Part shown: positions 35,897 through 44,131 of the stretch, piece by piece | Layout: each line of letters starts with the position of its first letter | Position numbering within the stretch: the first letter of the stretch is position 1 | NCBI RefSeq assembly: GCF_000392615.1 | Contig: NZ_KB933398.1 | Location: 1,712,182-1,776,181 of the forward strand | Reading direction: 5' to 3' | Source of the DNA: Lysinibacillus sphaericus OT4b.31 | Lineage (GTDB): Bacteria > Bacillota > Bacilli > Bacillales_A > Planococcaceae | DNA: 64,000 nucleotides | Notes under the pieces: generated by a model | The model's database searches: none | Told to the model about the DNA's origin: nothing | What the model saw: the letters and a program-made list of their open reading frames with translations, nothing else | Program-made: the position numbers and the translations under genes

Positions 35897-36526
35897 ATGA
35901 ACGAGATCACAACGCTAAAAGAGCGAAGAAAGGCAGGATGGATATTAGCAAGCATATCAAGTATGCTTTCATTAAGTGTTATTTTTTGGTATGTAACTAA
36001 TCCTAAAAAGTTTATTGAGAATGGATTGGGCTATTCACCGGAAATGTACCTGAACTTACCTATGTGGTTTTTCACTGCATTCATCGTAATCGGGTATATT
36101 TCCTATACAATGTTTGCAATACCTTTAGTAAAAAGCAATTTGTTCACATTTTCTTGGCTTAAATTGATTGGTATATGGGTTGCTATTGTAAGTGGAATAG
36201 TAGAAGAAGTCGTATTTAGACATTTGCTCATGGAGTATGTATTATCTATTGGATTTTCAAATCTTTCACAAGTATTAATCTCAGGAATTGCGTTTGGAAT
36301 TGCTCATGGCGCATGGGTGTTATTGCGAGGAGAGATGAAAATTGCGCTTCCAGCAATTCTTTCAACGACAATCTTAGGTTGTCTACTTGCGATGCTCTAT
36401 ATTTATACTGGAAGGAGCACCTTTGCACCAATCGTAGCCCATATTCTAATAAATATGGTAATAGAGCCATGGTTGATGCTAGCTGCCATTTCAGGGAAAT
36501 GGCAGCTAAATAAAAATTCATGGTAA
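35897..36526 (+). CDS. CPBP family intramembrane protease
   Basis: A 209-residue membrane protein with about six helices. The CPBP/Abi motifs are visible: EEVVFRHLLMEY (catalytic Glu pair and Arg), FGIAHGAW with the His, and a final IVAHILIN. In other systems CPBP proteins process prenylated proteins, mature peptides or give bacteriocin immunity. It is divergent from a LytTR/DUF3021 pair, a pattern often met around bacteriocin or quorum-sensing genes, but no peptide gene is seen. GGGGGCAG precedes the ATG. Confidence 0.85.
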   Translation: MNEITTLKERRKAGWILASISSMLSLSVIFWYVTNPKKFIENGLGYSPEMYLNLPMWFFTAFIVIGYISYTMFAIPLVKSNLFTFSWLKLIGIWVAIVSGIVEEVVFRHLLMEYVLSIGFSNLSQVLISGIAFGIAHGAWVLLRGEMKIALPAILSTTILGCLLAMLYIYTGRSTFAPIVAHILINMVIEPWLMLAAISGKWQLNKNSW

Positions 36527-36723
36527 TAATTGAGAGGAATGTTGTGTAATTTCCCCTCTCGATATTAATAACTTTATGGGAAAAGGCTATTTAATTTACC
36601 ACCAATGTTAAAAGAGATCGGATCTTAAACTAGCGGGGTGCTTTAGTTGAACAAGAATTAAACAACTTTATTATTGATTTTTTTCGTACAAACACATTTA
36701 AATGTATAAAAATAAACAACTTT

Positions 36724-36766
36724 TAAGAGCCTTATTACAATCAAATGTAGCAAGGCTCTTATATTT
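36724..36766 (+). terminator. Terminator-like hairpin after the CPBP gene
   Basis: AAGAGCCTT pairs with AAGGCTCTT around a loop, followed by ATATTTTCC. Also within the repeat-rich stretch 36540-36800, which has no gene. Confidence 0.6.
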
Positions 36767-36864
36767 TCCTATCAAAATTAAATAACTTTATTATCACTTT
36801 ACACATGGACCTTTTGAGTACCTGGTCCTTTTTATATTTCCATTATTTTTAACTTGCTAAAACG

Positions 36865-36901
36865 CAAACGTTTGTTCTAAAATAATACAAACAAATGTTC
36901 T
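36865..36901. promoter_or_regulatory. Two LexA (SOS) box-like sites
   Basis: CAAACGTTTGTTCT (36865-36878; its complement AGAACAAACGTTTG fits GAAC-RNRY-GTTY) and CAAACAAATGTTCT (36888-36901; one mismatch) lie 23 bases apart directly before a small gene pair. They match the Bacillus LexA consensus CGAACRNRYGTTYC closely. Confidence 0.55.
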
Positions 36902-36918
36902 GTATCGAGGAGTGGGGA

Positions 36919-37143
36919 ATGATGAAAGAACAACTGATTATAGCAATGCAGCGTAACCAATTCTTGAGTATGATGTACATGGCCAAAGATGGCAAAGTGT
37001 CAAAAAGGCGTATCAAGATTATTAAAATTGTTGGTAATTCGTTTCAGGCATATTGTTTTACAAGGCAAGCCAAGCGTACATTTATGATAGATAGTGTGTT
37101 GGCAGTTGTTCCAATCATCAACAAGGAGCGTTCGGTGGTATGA
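36919..37143 (+). CDS. Small WYL-like protein
   Basis: A 74-residue protein resembling a free WYL-type Sm-like domain (FLSMMYMAKDGKVSKRRIKI, then QAYCFTRQAKRTFMIDSVLAV). ATG 36919 follows GAGGAG at six bases. In Bacillus, small proteins of this kind accompany YolD-like proteins and Y-family polymerases in SOS operons, and LexA-like boxes lie upstream here. It overlaps the next gene by four bases. No polymerase gene is present, so the pair may be what remains of such an operon. Confidence 0.6.
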   Translation: MMKEQLIIAMQRNQFLSMMYMAKDGKVSKRRIKIIKIVGNSFQAYCFTRQAKRTFMIDSVLAVVPIINKERSVV

Positions 37144-37481
37144 TAAGTTTCGAGCAAAGGCGACTACTTCATAAATTTGTGGTTTATGATATGGCCGTTC
37201 AATCATTACAGCGTGACTACAAGGTGATAGAAAACCTTAAAATGAGCAAAGTCTATTTACCGATACTTGATAAGCTTTTAGACGACATATCGCAAGAATG
37301 TTACAACGCTAAGAGATTGTTGGCCAAAGATAAAATTAGAGTCGTGAAGTGGGAAAAGAAGTGTGAATACTTTAGTGATTTGACCGTTGCCACAGCTGGT
37401 GAAGACCTAGTGTTGACGTATGCTAATCAAGCCCTGAAAACGCAGGTGGAAAAATTACTATTAAGTCACCAAAATAAATGA
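37140..37481 (+). CDS. Hypothetical protein, about 113 residues
   Basis: A small basic, helical protein that I do not recognise. It begins MISFEQRRLLHKFVV and overlaps the WYL-like gene by four bases (ATGA), so it is translated with it and should fall under the same LexA-like control. No membrane segment. By context it could be a mobile-element or phage protein. A terminator follows. Confidence 0.6.
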   Translation: MISFEQRRLLHKFVVYDMAVQSLQRDYKVIENLKMSKVYLPILDKLLDDISQECYNAKRLLAKDKIRVVKWEKKCEYFSDLTVATAGEDLVLTYANQALKTQVEKLLLSHQNK

Positions 37482-37489
37482 CAAAAACA

Positions 37490-37530
37490 AATAACCAGGC
37501 GCTAATTTTTAAGTGAGTACCTGGTCTTTT
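37490..37530 (+). terminator. Terminator after the small gene pair
   Basis: ACCAGG pairs with CCTGGT, and CTTTTTTT follows. Confidence 0.65.
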
Positions 37531-37564
37531 TTTGTTATTCACCTTGTAATTCCTACTGAGGTCA

Positions 37565-37732
37565 TTAAAGATGAACTTGAAAGCAATACGTATATCAAAT
37601 AGCCCGAGAACAGAAAATGTATCAGTTCACGAAGTTTATAGAGAAGAAAATGAGATACATTTATCGTTTATGGTGGGAAACACTGGCTAAACGAATTGGC
37701 TTATGCCTTTAGTAGCAAAATGGAGGAATAAG
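37565..37732 (+). pseudogene. Frameshifted fragment of a zinc-ribbon/GRAM paralogue
   Basis: The 3' part reads FIVYGGKHWLNELAYAF..., close to the C-terminus of the gene at 34065-34544 (FVVYGGKHWLNEMGHAL). A one-base change before FIVYGG breaks the frame after REENEI, and the zinc ribbon is absent. It is a duplicated, decayed copy. Confidence 0.65.
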
Positions 37733-37788
37733 TTGAGGGACAGTGCAGAAATATGCAAATGTATACATTTCAACTTTTAAATTTTTAG

Positions 37789-37829
37789 TCCACAAGACTC
37801 ATTATTTTTTGCCCACAAAATGTCCACAA
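37789..37829 (+). repeat. Probable integrase arm-type sites, right end
   Basis: Copies of (T/C)CCACAA start at 37789, 37812 and 37823, spaced 23 and 11, matching the left-end triplet in order, orientation and flanking bases. Confidence 0.55.
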
Positions 37830-37934
37830 GAACAAATAAAACTAAATGCTTTTAAATGGGGTAAAGTCGAAGAAATACTGTTAAATCAACATTTACGATG
37901 TGTAGAGTTTCTTCTTATTAAATAGGTACAGAAA

Positions 37935-37986
37935 CCGCACAACAGTACACCAATGGGAACGCGACCAATATTTAAAAATGTACTAA
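37935..37986 (+). repeat. Right attachment repeat (copy of the glnA 3' end)
   Basis: 52 bases identical to glnA's end at 50 positions, from CCGCACAACAG to the TAA. A terminator, ACCGAGTGCC with GGTGCTCGGT then TTTTC, follows at 37995-38028 and was probably the glnA terminator before insertion. Confidence 0.88.
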
Positions 37987-38083
37987 AAAATTTTACCGAG
38001 TGCCAATTAGAGGTGCTCGGTTTTCTTATGGTATAAGATTTGATAGGCCATATCGCTAGATCATGCGATTTCTACAATAGTAC

Positions 38084-38118
38084 AAAAGCGATGAGCAAAA
38101 TAAGCCCATCGCTTTCTT
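38084..38118 (-). terminator. Terminator of cotD
   Basis: AAAGCGATG..(G)GCTTATTTTGCTCATCGCTTTT on the minus strand; the stem is GCGATG/CATCGC with extra pairs and a T-run at the end. Confidence 0.75.
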
Positions 38119-38120
38119 TA

Positions 38121-38447
38121 TTAATAGCGCATACGTTTATGATGATGTGGCATATGGTGGTGGTGTTGCATATGACAAGGGTTAGGTGGCATTTCACAGA
38201 GTGTATGATTTTCACAGCATTCATTTACTACGGATTCTGTACAAGGGAAATAGTATTGATGATCGAAGATATGTTTGTTAACAGTTGTGATATGTGCTGG
38301 TTGAACGTGTGGTACGACAGTATGGATAAAGTTAGTGCGAACATATTGTTCAGCTGGTAAAAATTGTGGTGGATCAAATTGTGTAGGCATTGTTTGTGGC
38401 GGACAGCAATGTGGACCTTTACCATGACGGCGATTGCGATTAAACAT
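38121..38447 (-). CDS. cotD: Spore coat protein CotD
   Basis: A 108-residue inner coat protein rich in His, Cys and Pro. The CotD pattern is clear: CCPPQTMPTQFDPPQFLP, TVVPHVQPAHITTVNKHIFDH, then a His-rich end (MQHHHHMPHHHKRMRY). AGGAGG precedes the ATG on the minus strand. A sigma-K promoter lies upstream, so it should be made in the mother cell late in sporulation. It sits just outside the integrative element. Confidence 0.93.
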   Translation of the reverse strand: MFNRNRRHGKGPHCCPPQTMPTQFDPPQFLPAEQYVRTNFIHTVVPHVQPAHITTVNKHIFDHQYYFPCTESVVNECCENHTLCEMPPNPCHMQHHHHMPHHHKRMRY

Positions 38448-38485
38448 GTTAAAACCTCCTGTTTTGATAAGTTGTCGTTCATAAT

Positions 38486-38513
38486 TAACATATGAGATGT
38501 ATGACTAAATGGT
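38486..38513 (-). promoter_or_regulatory. Sigma-K promoter of cotD
   Basis: On the minus strand AC, 17 bases, then CATATGTTA, an exact match to AC-N16/17-CATANNNTA, about 40 bases before the cotD start. Confidence 0.75.
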
Positions 38514-39450
38514 CTATTTGTATGCCTATTAAGCGCTGGTTAAATCTCCTAGGCAATAACAATAGGAGTGATACGTGATGTGCCCTACCCATTAGAAAAA
38601 GGAAGGAGGTATACAAACTAAAAAAACCTTCAGGAGGCTTCCTTTTGTGAGTTGGGAGGATGTTTTATTATGTCAATAGACAATGTGACTTGCTAAGAAG
38701 TTTAATATTTTTCATTCTTAAAGGGCGCGGTTAATATGAGAGGAAGACCATAACACGAGGCAAGGTGGGTATTGACAAATGACCTTATAGTGAAATGGCT
38801 GCAATTATTTCAATTGCATAAAAATTCACTTTTTTGCTAGGTTGAACCAAAAGCATTGTAGGAATTATAATAGTTTGATAATACAGAAACGTTATAAAAT
38901 TATGAATAAATAGAGTATTGTTTTAGATTACTTCGAATACTTCAATGTCTTTATAACTTGTGATATTATGAGCGAAAACAGTATCTCCATTAGTGCACAC
39001 TGAGCGTTATCCATCTCGGGGTATGATACGAGGAAATTTTGAAATAAGAAGAATATATGGGGGGGTTAAGTGTTTGAAAAATTTTCTTGTGTGACAAATA
39101 GTTAATTACTTTTAACACAAAAATTTATGTTACAAATCTAAATAAGCACTTTACACTATATAAATCCTCTCAATGGATGACAAGATTCTAACAATATTGA
39201 AGGGCTTGATGCATTGCATAGAGCATCAAGTTGAAGTCGGCACTAATGTAGAGAAATTATGAATGCGAATGTTAAATGATAAAAAAAGTAGCGCTTGGCA
39301 TTCCTTGATTACTTTTTAGAGGAATGTTTTTTATTTGCCCATATTCATTCAGATGAAAAATGATATACATATCTTAGCGGTTTAATACTACATAACTAGC
39401 AAGCATGTATAGAACTTCAATTAAAAATAGAGAAATGAGGTTAAAAAAAT
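38514..39450. other. Long intergenic region without a supported gene
   Basis: About 940 AT-rich bases. A terminator-like stem (GGAAG/CTTCC type) lies near 38610-38655; two tiny frames with good ribosome binding sites (for example ATGTCAATAG near 38670) end after a few codons. CTTGATGC pairs with GCATCAAG at 39208-39233. It looks like decayed sequence. Confidence 0.5.
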
Positions 39451-40806
39451 ATGAAAAAATATCCTACTTCTACCTACTTTTATTTCATTATTCCATCTCT
39501 TATTGGTGTCCTGTTATTCATGACACCAGTCTTAACAGATGCAGGGTGGAAAGTACCGATTGCTATTTTAGCAAATTTACTAGCAGGTATTGTGGCACCG
39601 ATCATTAGCTATTTTACTTTATTGATGTTTGCTATTTCGGCTATTGGCTCACTTATTGCTAAATTTATTCCTCGGAAAAATACCAAGGAACCTAGTATTT
39701 TAGATACATTATTTTATGTAAATTGGTTTTGGACAATCATACGTCTTATCGGTTTAGCCTTTGCATCAATGGTTGTATTTAAGTTCGGACCAGCTGCTAT
39801 TATCAATGAAAATACTGGTGGATTATTAATGGATCCTAATGGTGGTTTAGTAACATTTTTATTTACAATTTTCTTATTTGCAGGATTGTTATTACCATTT
39901 TTAACTAATTTCGGCTTGCTTGAGTTTTTCGGAACAATGATGGTGAGAATCATGCGTCCACTTTTTAAAAGCCCTGGACGCTCATCCGTTGACGCTCTTA
40001 CTTCGTGGGTTGGTGATGGGACAATTGGTGTTTTAATGACGAGTAAACAATATGAGATGGGGAACTACACGAAAAAAGAGTCTGCTATTATTGCTACAAG
40101 CTTCTCTGTTGTGTCCATTACTTTCTGTATCGTCGTGTTAGAAACAGTTCACTTGGAGCGCTATTTTATCCCCTATTATTTAACAGTTGTACTTTGTGGG
40201 ATTGTGCTGGCTATCATAATGCCTCGAATTTATCCGCTTGCCAACAAGGAAGACACTTATATTGATGGTACCCCAGTAGATTTATCACGAGAACAGTTAC
40301 CTGCAGGTTATAATTCAGTGACACATGGTTTGGAAAATGCTTTAACAGTCGCACATGCAAATCGTGATCCTCGCCAATTTTTAAAAGATGGGTTTAGAAA
40401 TGTCTTGGATTTATGGATTGGCGTAGCACCAATTGTTATGGCATTTGGTACGACTGCTTTAATGCTTGCTGAATTCACTAATATCTTTACAGTGTTAGGA
40501 ATGCCATTCGAACCTATTTTAAAAGTGCTCGGCTTACCAGAAGCGTCTGAGGCAGCACAAACAATGGTTGTTGGCTTTGCCGATATGTTCCTGCCTTCCA
40601 TTTTGGGTGCAGGTATTGAAGCTGAAACGACACGCTTTGTAATTGCTGTTGTTTCTGTTTCACAGTTAATCTATATGTCCGAAGTAGGTGGGCTTATTTT
40701 AGGTACAAAAATTCCACTGAAATTTTTTGATTTAGTTGTTATATTTTTATTACGTACGATTATTTCATTACCAATTGCAGCATTAGTTGCACATATACTC
40801 TTCTAA
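39451..40806 (+). CDS. YjiH family nucleoside-recognition membrane protein
   Basis: A 451-residue polytopic membrane protein with about ten helices. It belongs to the YjiH group with a nucleoside-recognition (gate) domain; recognisable stretches are SWVGDGTIGVLMTSKQYEMG and the C-terminal GFADMFLPSILGAGIEAETTRF. It may transport a small solute, but none is established. ATG 39451 has GAGG upstream at ten bases. It stands alone and ends at a strong terminator. Confidence 0.85.
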   Translation: MKKYPTSTYFYFIIPSLIGVLLFMTPVLTDAGWKVPIAILANLLAGIVAPIISYFTLLMFAISAIGSLIAKFIPRKNTKEPSILDTLFYVNWFWTIIRLIGLAFASMVVFKFGPAAIINENTGGLLMDPNGGLVTFLFTIFLFAGLLLPFLTNFGLLEFFGTMMVRIMRPLFKSPGRSSVDALTSWVGDGTIGVLMTSKQYEMGNYTKKESAIIATSFSVVSITFCIVVLETVHLERYFIPYYLTVVLCGIVLAIIMPRIYPLANKEDTYIDGTPVDLSREQLPAGYNSVTHGLENALTVAHANRDPRQFLKDGFRNVLDLWIGVAPIVMAFGTTALMLAEFTNIFTVLGMPFEPILKVLGLPEASEAAQTMVVGFADMFLPSILGAGIEAETTRFVIAVVSVSQLIYMSEVGGLILGTKIPLKFFDLVVIFLLRTIISLPIAALVAHILF

Positions 40807-40808
40807 TC

Positions 40809-40860
40809 AAAACAGCAATTGTTTGCATCTTACTAATGTAAACAATTGCTGTTTTGGTTT
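40809..40860 (+). terminator. Terminator after the YjiH gene
   Basis: A perfect 16-bp stem: AAAACAGCAATTGTTT (40809-40824) with AAACAATTGCTGTTTT (40840-40855), then GGTTT. Confidence 0.9.
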
Positions 40861-40899
40861 CATGAATAGTAACGCCGAGTCCTTTTTCCTCCTACTTTG

Positions 40900-41607
40900 T
40901 TATTGGACAGCTAATTTTTTCTTTACTCGTTTCCATAGGAACAACATATATACAACCAGTACCAAAATAATAACATATGCTGTGTACATCGAACTTTCTT
41001 CATTGCCCATGAAGTTGAAAAAATTATTGAAGCCATGAAATAGCATCGTCATAATAATCGACTGACCGTCTAGTATTAATAAAGAAAGAACAAGACCTAC
41101 AAGTAAGGCATAGATAATTTGTACAATGGTATCCTCAACCGATTGACCGCCAATTAACTGTAAGGAATGTGTTACCCCAAAAAGAATGCTTGAAATCCAA
41201 ACAGCGGCAGTAGTACCTTTAGCTAACAATATTCGAAGCATTATCCCTCTAAAAACCGTTTCTTCAATAAATGCAACGACAAACATTTGCATGATAAACA
41301 TTAATAGTAAGTTGCTTAATGAATCGAAATTTAATCCCTTCGTACCGATGAAAATAATACATAAAACGAGCATAAGTGGACTATATATGAAAATATTATC
41401 TTTGCTGATATGGGTAAAGAAATAATTACGCCACTTTTTTTTCGTTGCTATATATATTAGGAGTCCTAGCGCCAATGGTATGAGCACGACAAACTGTAAT
41501 AACGGACTAGAAGGTTGCTGAATGGATACATACGCACCATTTAAAATATAGAAAAATATTAATAATAACTCCAGACCTATGAGCTTAAAGACAATCTTTT
41601 TAGTCAT
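40900..41607 (-). CDS. CPBP family intramembrane protease
   Basis: A 235-residue membrane protein with about seven helices. CPBP motifs: EETVFRGIMLRIL with the catalytic Glu pair, FGVTHSLQ with His, and MLFHGFNN. This is the second such protein in the window; it differs from the one at 35897 in sequence and lies outside the glnA element. Target unknown. The next gene upstream on the same strand also encodes a membrane protein. Confidence 0.85.
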   Translation of the reverse strand: MTKKIVFKLIGLELLLIFFYILNGAYVSIQQPSSPLLQFVVLIPLALGLLIYIATKKKWRNYFFTHISKDNIFIYSPLMLVLCIIFIGTKGLNFDSLSNLLLMFIMQMFVVAFIEETVFRGIMLRILLAKGTTAAVWISSILFGVTHSLQLIGGQSVEDTIVQIIYALLVGLVLSLLILDGQSIIMTMLFHGFNNFFNFMGNEESSMYTAYVIILVLVVYMLFLWKRVKKKLAVQ

Positions 41608-41705
41608 TACGTCGAGTCCTTTCGAAGCTAATTTTGGTATTTGTATATGTTATGGCTTTAATTCTCAAAGGATTCAGGCCATAGGCTGTTTTTATTATTT
41701 TAGAT

Positions 41706-42311
41706 TTAGGCCGGAATCGCCGAAGCCTTATGCATAGCGCATGTAATACCTGCATAGAGCAAAATACTAAAACCTAGTAAACTACTTAATAGGACATAAA
41801 CTGAAGCCTCTGATAGCAGGTTATATAGTGGGATGTACCATTCGAAAATCACCATGACAATCGGAATCAATGCAAGCAGTCCAATAAAACTATAGCCACC
41901 TAGTGTGCCTAAACGGTAAAAGACCACATTCAATAAAAGTCCAGAGATGAGGAAAAATAGTAATAACATTGAGTCTAAAACGATTGTTTGTAAAAAGGAA
42001 GGGGAACCATCAAACAATAAAATTGGATGGATAATGATAATATCTTTAACATCTAGCAAGTTATAGAAGAAAGTAATCAATTTATGTGTACAAGCTATAA
42101 TAAGGGCTCCTGAGATGCTGCAAACGATGAAAAAGAGGCCAACATTACACATATACTGCATACGACTTAAGCCTAGTTTTAAAAAATAGGGCATGGTTCT
42201 ATTTAATATTTTTGCGCTCATCGTACTATAAAAAATATAGACAGGAATAGAAATCGTGATGGCAAAGGAAATATATTTGCCAAAAAAGGTATCCAACGAT
42301 TTGTCCAACAT
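41706..42311 (-). CDS. Membrane protein, possibly truncated at its N-terminus
   Basis: A 201-residue hydrophobic protein with about six helices, resembling the later part of ABC-2-like permeases; I cannot name the family. ATG at 42311 has no ribosome binding site upstream, and sequence of a different character begins immediately at 42312. I infer that the 5' end was removed by insertion or recombination at about 42312. It may be nonfunctional. Confidence 0.55.
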   Translation of the reverse strand: MLDKSLDTFFGKYISFAITISIPVYIFYSTMSAKILNRTMPYFLKLGLSRMQYMCNVGLFFIVCSISGALIIACTHKLITFFYNLLDVKDIIIIHPILLFDGSPSFLQTIVLDSMLLLFFLISGLLLNVVFYRLGTLGGYSFIGLLALIPIVMVIFEWYIPLYNLLSEASVYVLLSSLLGFSILLYAGITCAMHKASAIPA

Positions 42312-42347
42312 GTCTTAAAAATAGCTGCCGTAGATGAAAGGATTGAT

Positions 42348-42599
42348 GTGCTTTATCATAATAAAGGTTTTAGGAATCACCAAAATGAAATGGTTAAAGA
42401 TATTAAACAGAAATTATCCAAAACTCTTTCAGGTATAAGTGAAATAGAAGTTAAAGAGATTTCTGAGTCGATACAAATATCAATTCTTAATTATCAGCAC
42501 TTATTATTTCAAGATATATACAAGCAAGGCTTTTTAGATGGGATTGTACTCAGAGAAAAAATATCAGGGGGATCGATAAACGATGAAAGCACTTTTTAA
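42348..42599 (+). CDS. Hypothetical protein, 5' end uncertain
   Basis: An 83-residue mostly helical frame (EMVKDIKQKLSKTLSGI...). It can begin at GTG 42348 but there is no ribosome binding site, and the frame stays open into the junction with the preceding truncated membrane gene. It is therefore probably the 3' part of a longer gene cut at about 42312. It overlaps the next gene by 17 bases. Function unknown. Confidence 0.45.
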   Translation: MLYHNKGFRNHQNEMVKDIKQKLSKTLSGISEIEVKEISESIQISILNYQHLLFQDIYKQGFLDGIVLREKISGGSINDESTF

Positions 42600-42882
42600 A
42601 GGTCAACTCACGATGGATGTATACAAAATTGTAGAGAGTTTAGGGGATGAAGCGGCTACACGAAATTTAGCACATGAAGATATTACGTCTGAATTGTTTA
42701 AAGAACTAGGTACGTTAGTAGAAGCAAAAGGCTATCGTGTTCCTTACGTGGGGATAAATTTAGAATATGAGGATGTACCTACTAAACAATATGAATCAAT
42801 AGTAAATAAAGCTATTAAAGAAGCTAAGAATAGTGAATTATATATTCGTGGAAAAGGGACTATAACAAATATAACCTTTTAA
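42583..42882 (+). CDS. Hypothetical protein, 99 residues
   Basis: A small soluble protein starting MKALFKGQLTMDVYK, with a mixed alpha/beta pattern. GGGGGATCG precedes ATG 42583 at nine bases, so translation is well supported. It is the first complete gene of the foreign block. I do not recognise a family. The DNA is clearly richer in A and T than the core genes. Confidence 0.6.
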   Translation: MKALFKGQLTMDVYKIVESLGDEAATRNLAHEDITSELFKELGTLVEAKGYRVPYVGINLEYEDVPTKQYESIVNKAIKEAKNSELYIRGKGTITNITF

Positions 42883-42991
42883 ATAGTATTTAATTGTGCA
42901 GTTTTTTGGTAAGTAAAATCTTCTAAAAAACTGCTTTTTTTATAACTTGTAAATTCAATTTGGAAATCCTTGTATACAAGAGGTGACGTAA

Positions 42992-43294
42992 TTGAATAAT
43001 GACAACATAGAAATTGAGAAATTTAAATCCTTATTTTTAGAAGATAAAATCTATATTGCACTAAAAAAGTATGGTTATAAGGAAGAGGTGCTTTTTCCTG
43101 AGTTTATTAAAACTTTAAATGCTAAAAGGCTTTATACTTCATTAGAAGTCTCTACAATGCTTAATATGAATGTTAGTAGTTTCCGTTATTATGTTACAAA
43201 CCTTTGTAAATTTGAGTATCTTGAGAATGTAAGAGAGGGGAGAAACTATAAGTTTAATTATATAAGTATTTATAAATTGTATTTAGTGCAGTAG
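42992..43294 (+). CDS. Small DNA-binding-like protein (TTG start)
   Basis: A 100-residue protein. The middle, RLYTSLEVSTMLNMNVSSFRYYVTNL, looks like a MerR/RacA-type helix-turn-helix, followed by a basic stretch. It starts at TTG 42992, with AGAGGTG about seven bases upstream, a codon also used by the next gene. It may regulate or segregate the element. The assignment rests on this motif only. Confidence 0.6.
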   Translation: MNNDNIEIEKFKSLFLEDKIYIALKKYGYKEEVLFPEFIKTLNAKRLYTSLEVSTMLNMNVSSFRYYVTNLCKFEYLENVREGRNYKFNYISIYKLYLVQ

Positions 43295-43318
43295 TTTTTA
43301 AAGAGGCAAGGTAAAAAT

Positions 43319-43972
43319 TTGAATAATGTTAAGCAATTGTTACATGAAAGCGTTGATAGTTATCAAAAAGAAATTAAATTAATAAAGAATGCAATAAAAA
43401 GACTAGATCGATATATTGGCTTCCTTTTTAAGTTTGAAAAAGGGAATATGCAAACCAATCAAGAAGTCATAGTATTAAATAAGAAAATGAGGATAGTTGA
43501 AAAAGTAATATTGTCTTGGAATGAAAATCAAGAAGAAATTTTTAGAATAGAGCAGTCCTTATATATATTGCGTAAGAAAGCTTTTGGGATAAACGACGAG
43601 ATAAATATATGTTTGAGAAAGTTACTTTATCTTGAAAGTGATTTTAATATTTTGTTGTTAAAAAATGACTATTGTTCGAAAATTCATGAGCATAAAGATT
43701 TTATAAAGCAAACAAAGAATGGCTTATTTAAAAGGTTATTAAATATCAGTCCATTGGATGTAAGAGATTGTGAATGTACATCAAATTTAAGTAAACAAAT
43801 CCAAGATTTAAAAAATGAAATTATTGTTGAACAAGAACGTAAAAGTAATTTAGAAAAAGAACTCTTTCTACTATATAAAGAAATTGAGAGAGAAACTACT
43901 AAGAAAATGGAGTTTACTGAAAGAAATAGAGAATTTATAAATACTTTTATATTGAATTTAAAATCTACTTAG
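43319..43972 (+). CDS. Coiled-coil protein of unknown function (TTG start)
   Basis: A 217-residue charged, almost wholly helical protein with heptad-like regions at the N-terminus (about 1-100) and near the C-terminus (about 150-210), and a central LLNISPLDVRDCECTSN break. TTG 43319 has the purine-rich GAGGCAAGG upstream. With the preceding DNA-binding-like gene, 25 bases away, it probably forms an operon. No membrane segment. Confidence 0.55.
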   Translation: MNNVKQLLHESVDSYQKEIKLIKNAIKRLDRYIGFLFKFEKGNMQTNQEVIVLNKKMRIVEKVILSWNENQEEIFRIEQSLYILRKKAFGINDEINICLRKLLYLESDFNILLLKNDYCSKIHEHKDFIKQTKNGLFKRLLNISPLDVRDCECTSNLSKQIQDLKNEIIVEQERKSNLEKELFLLYKEIERETTKKMEFTERNREFINTFILNLKST

Positions 43973-44048
43973 AATAAATATGGGGTCAGAATTATTAGAG
44001 AGTGACATTTTGATGGGGTTTAAAGATGGTACCTTATTAATGACTAAA

Positions 44049-44107
44049 TAATACAAAACATAAAGAGATGGAATAATCTCCTTTCTTTGTGTTTTGTATT
44101 ATTCTGT
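44049..44107. terminator. Bidirectional terminator-like hairpin
   Basis: AATACAAAACA pairs with TGTTTTGTATT, with inner AGAGAT/ATCTC pairing. It lies between the plus-strand coiled-coil gene and the minus-strand gene at 44132. Confidence 0.7.
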
Positions 44108-44131
44108 TTTGATTATATGGAAAATGAGTTT

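Larger units (their letters stand above)
32158..37986. mobile_element. Integrative element (decayed) inserted at the 3' end of glnA
   Basis: Bounded by the 52-bp glnA repeats. Just inside each end are three short (T/C)CCACAA repeats of matching spacing. The only recombinase sequence is a C-terminal remnant at 32307-32462. Cargo: secreted-type alpha/beta hydrolase, truncated TetR gene, zinc-ribbon protein and a paralogue fragment, LytTR/DUF3021 pair, CPBP protease and a small gene pair with LexA-like boxes. The element is probably no longer self-mobile. Confidence 0.82.

Noticed and set aside
38040-38360. Plus-strand 106-codon frame opposite cotD
   Set aside because: Antisense to cotD, which has the expected composition, a sigma-K promoter and a terminator.
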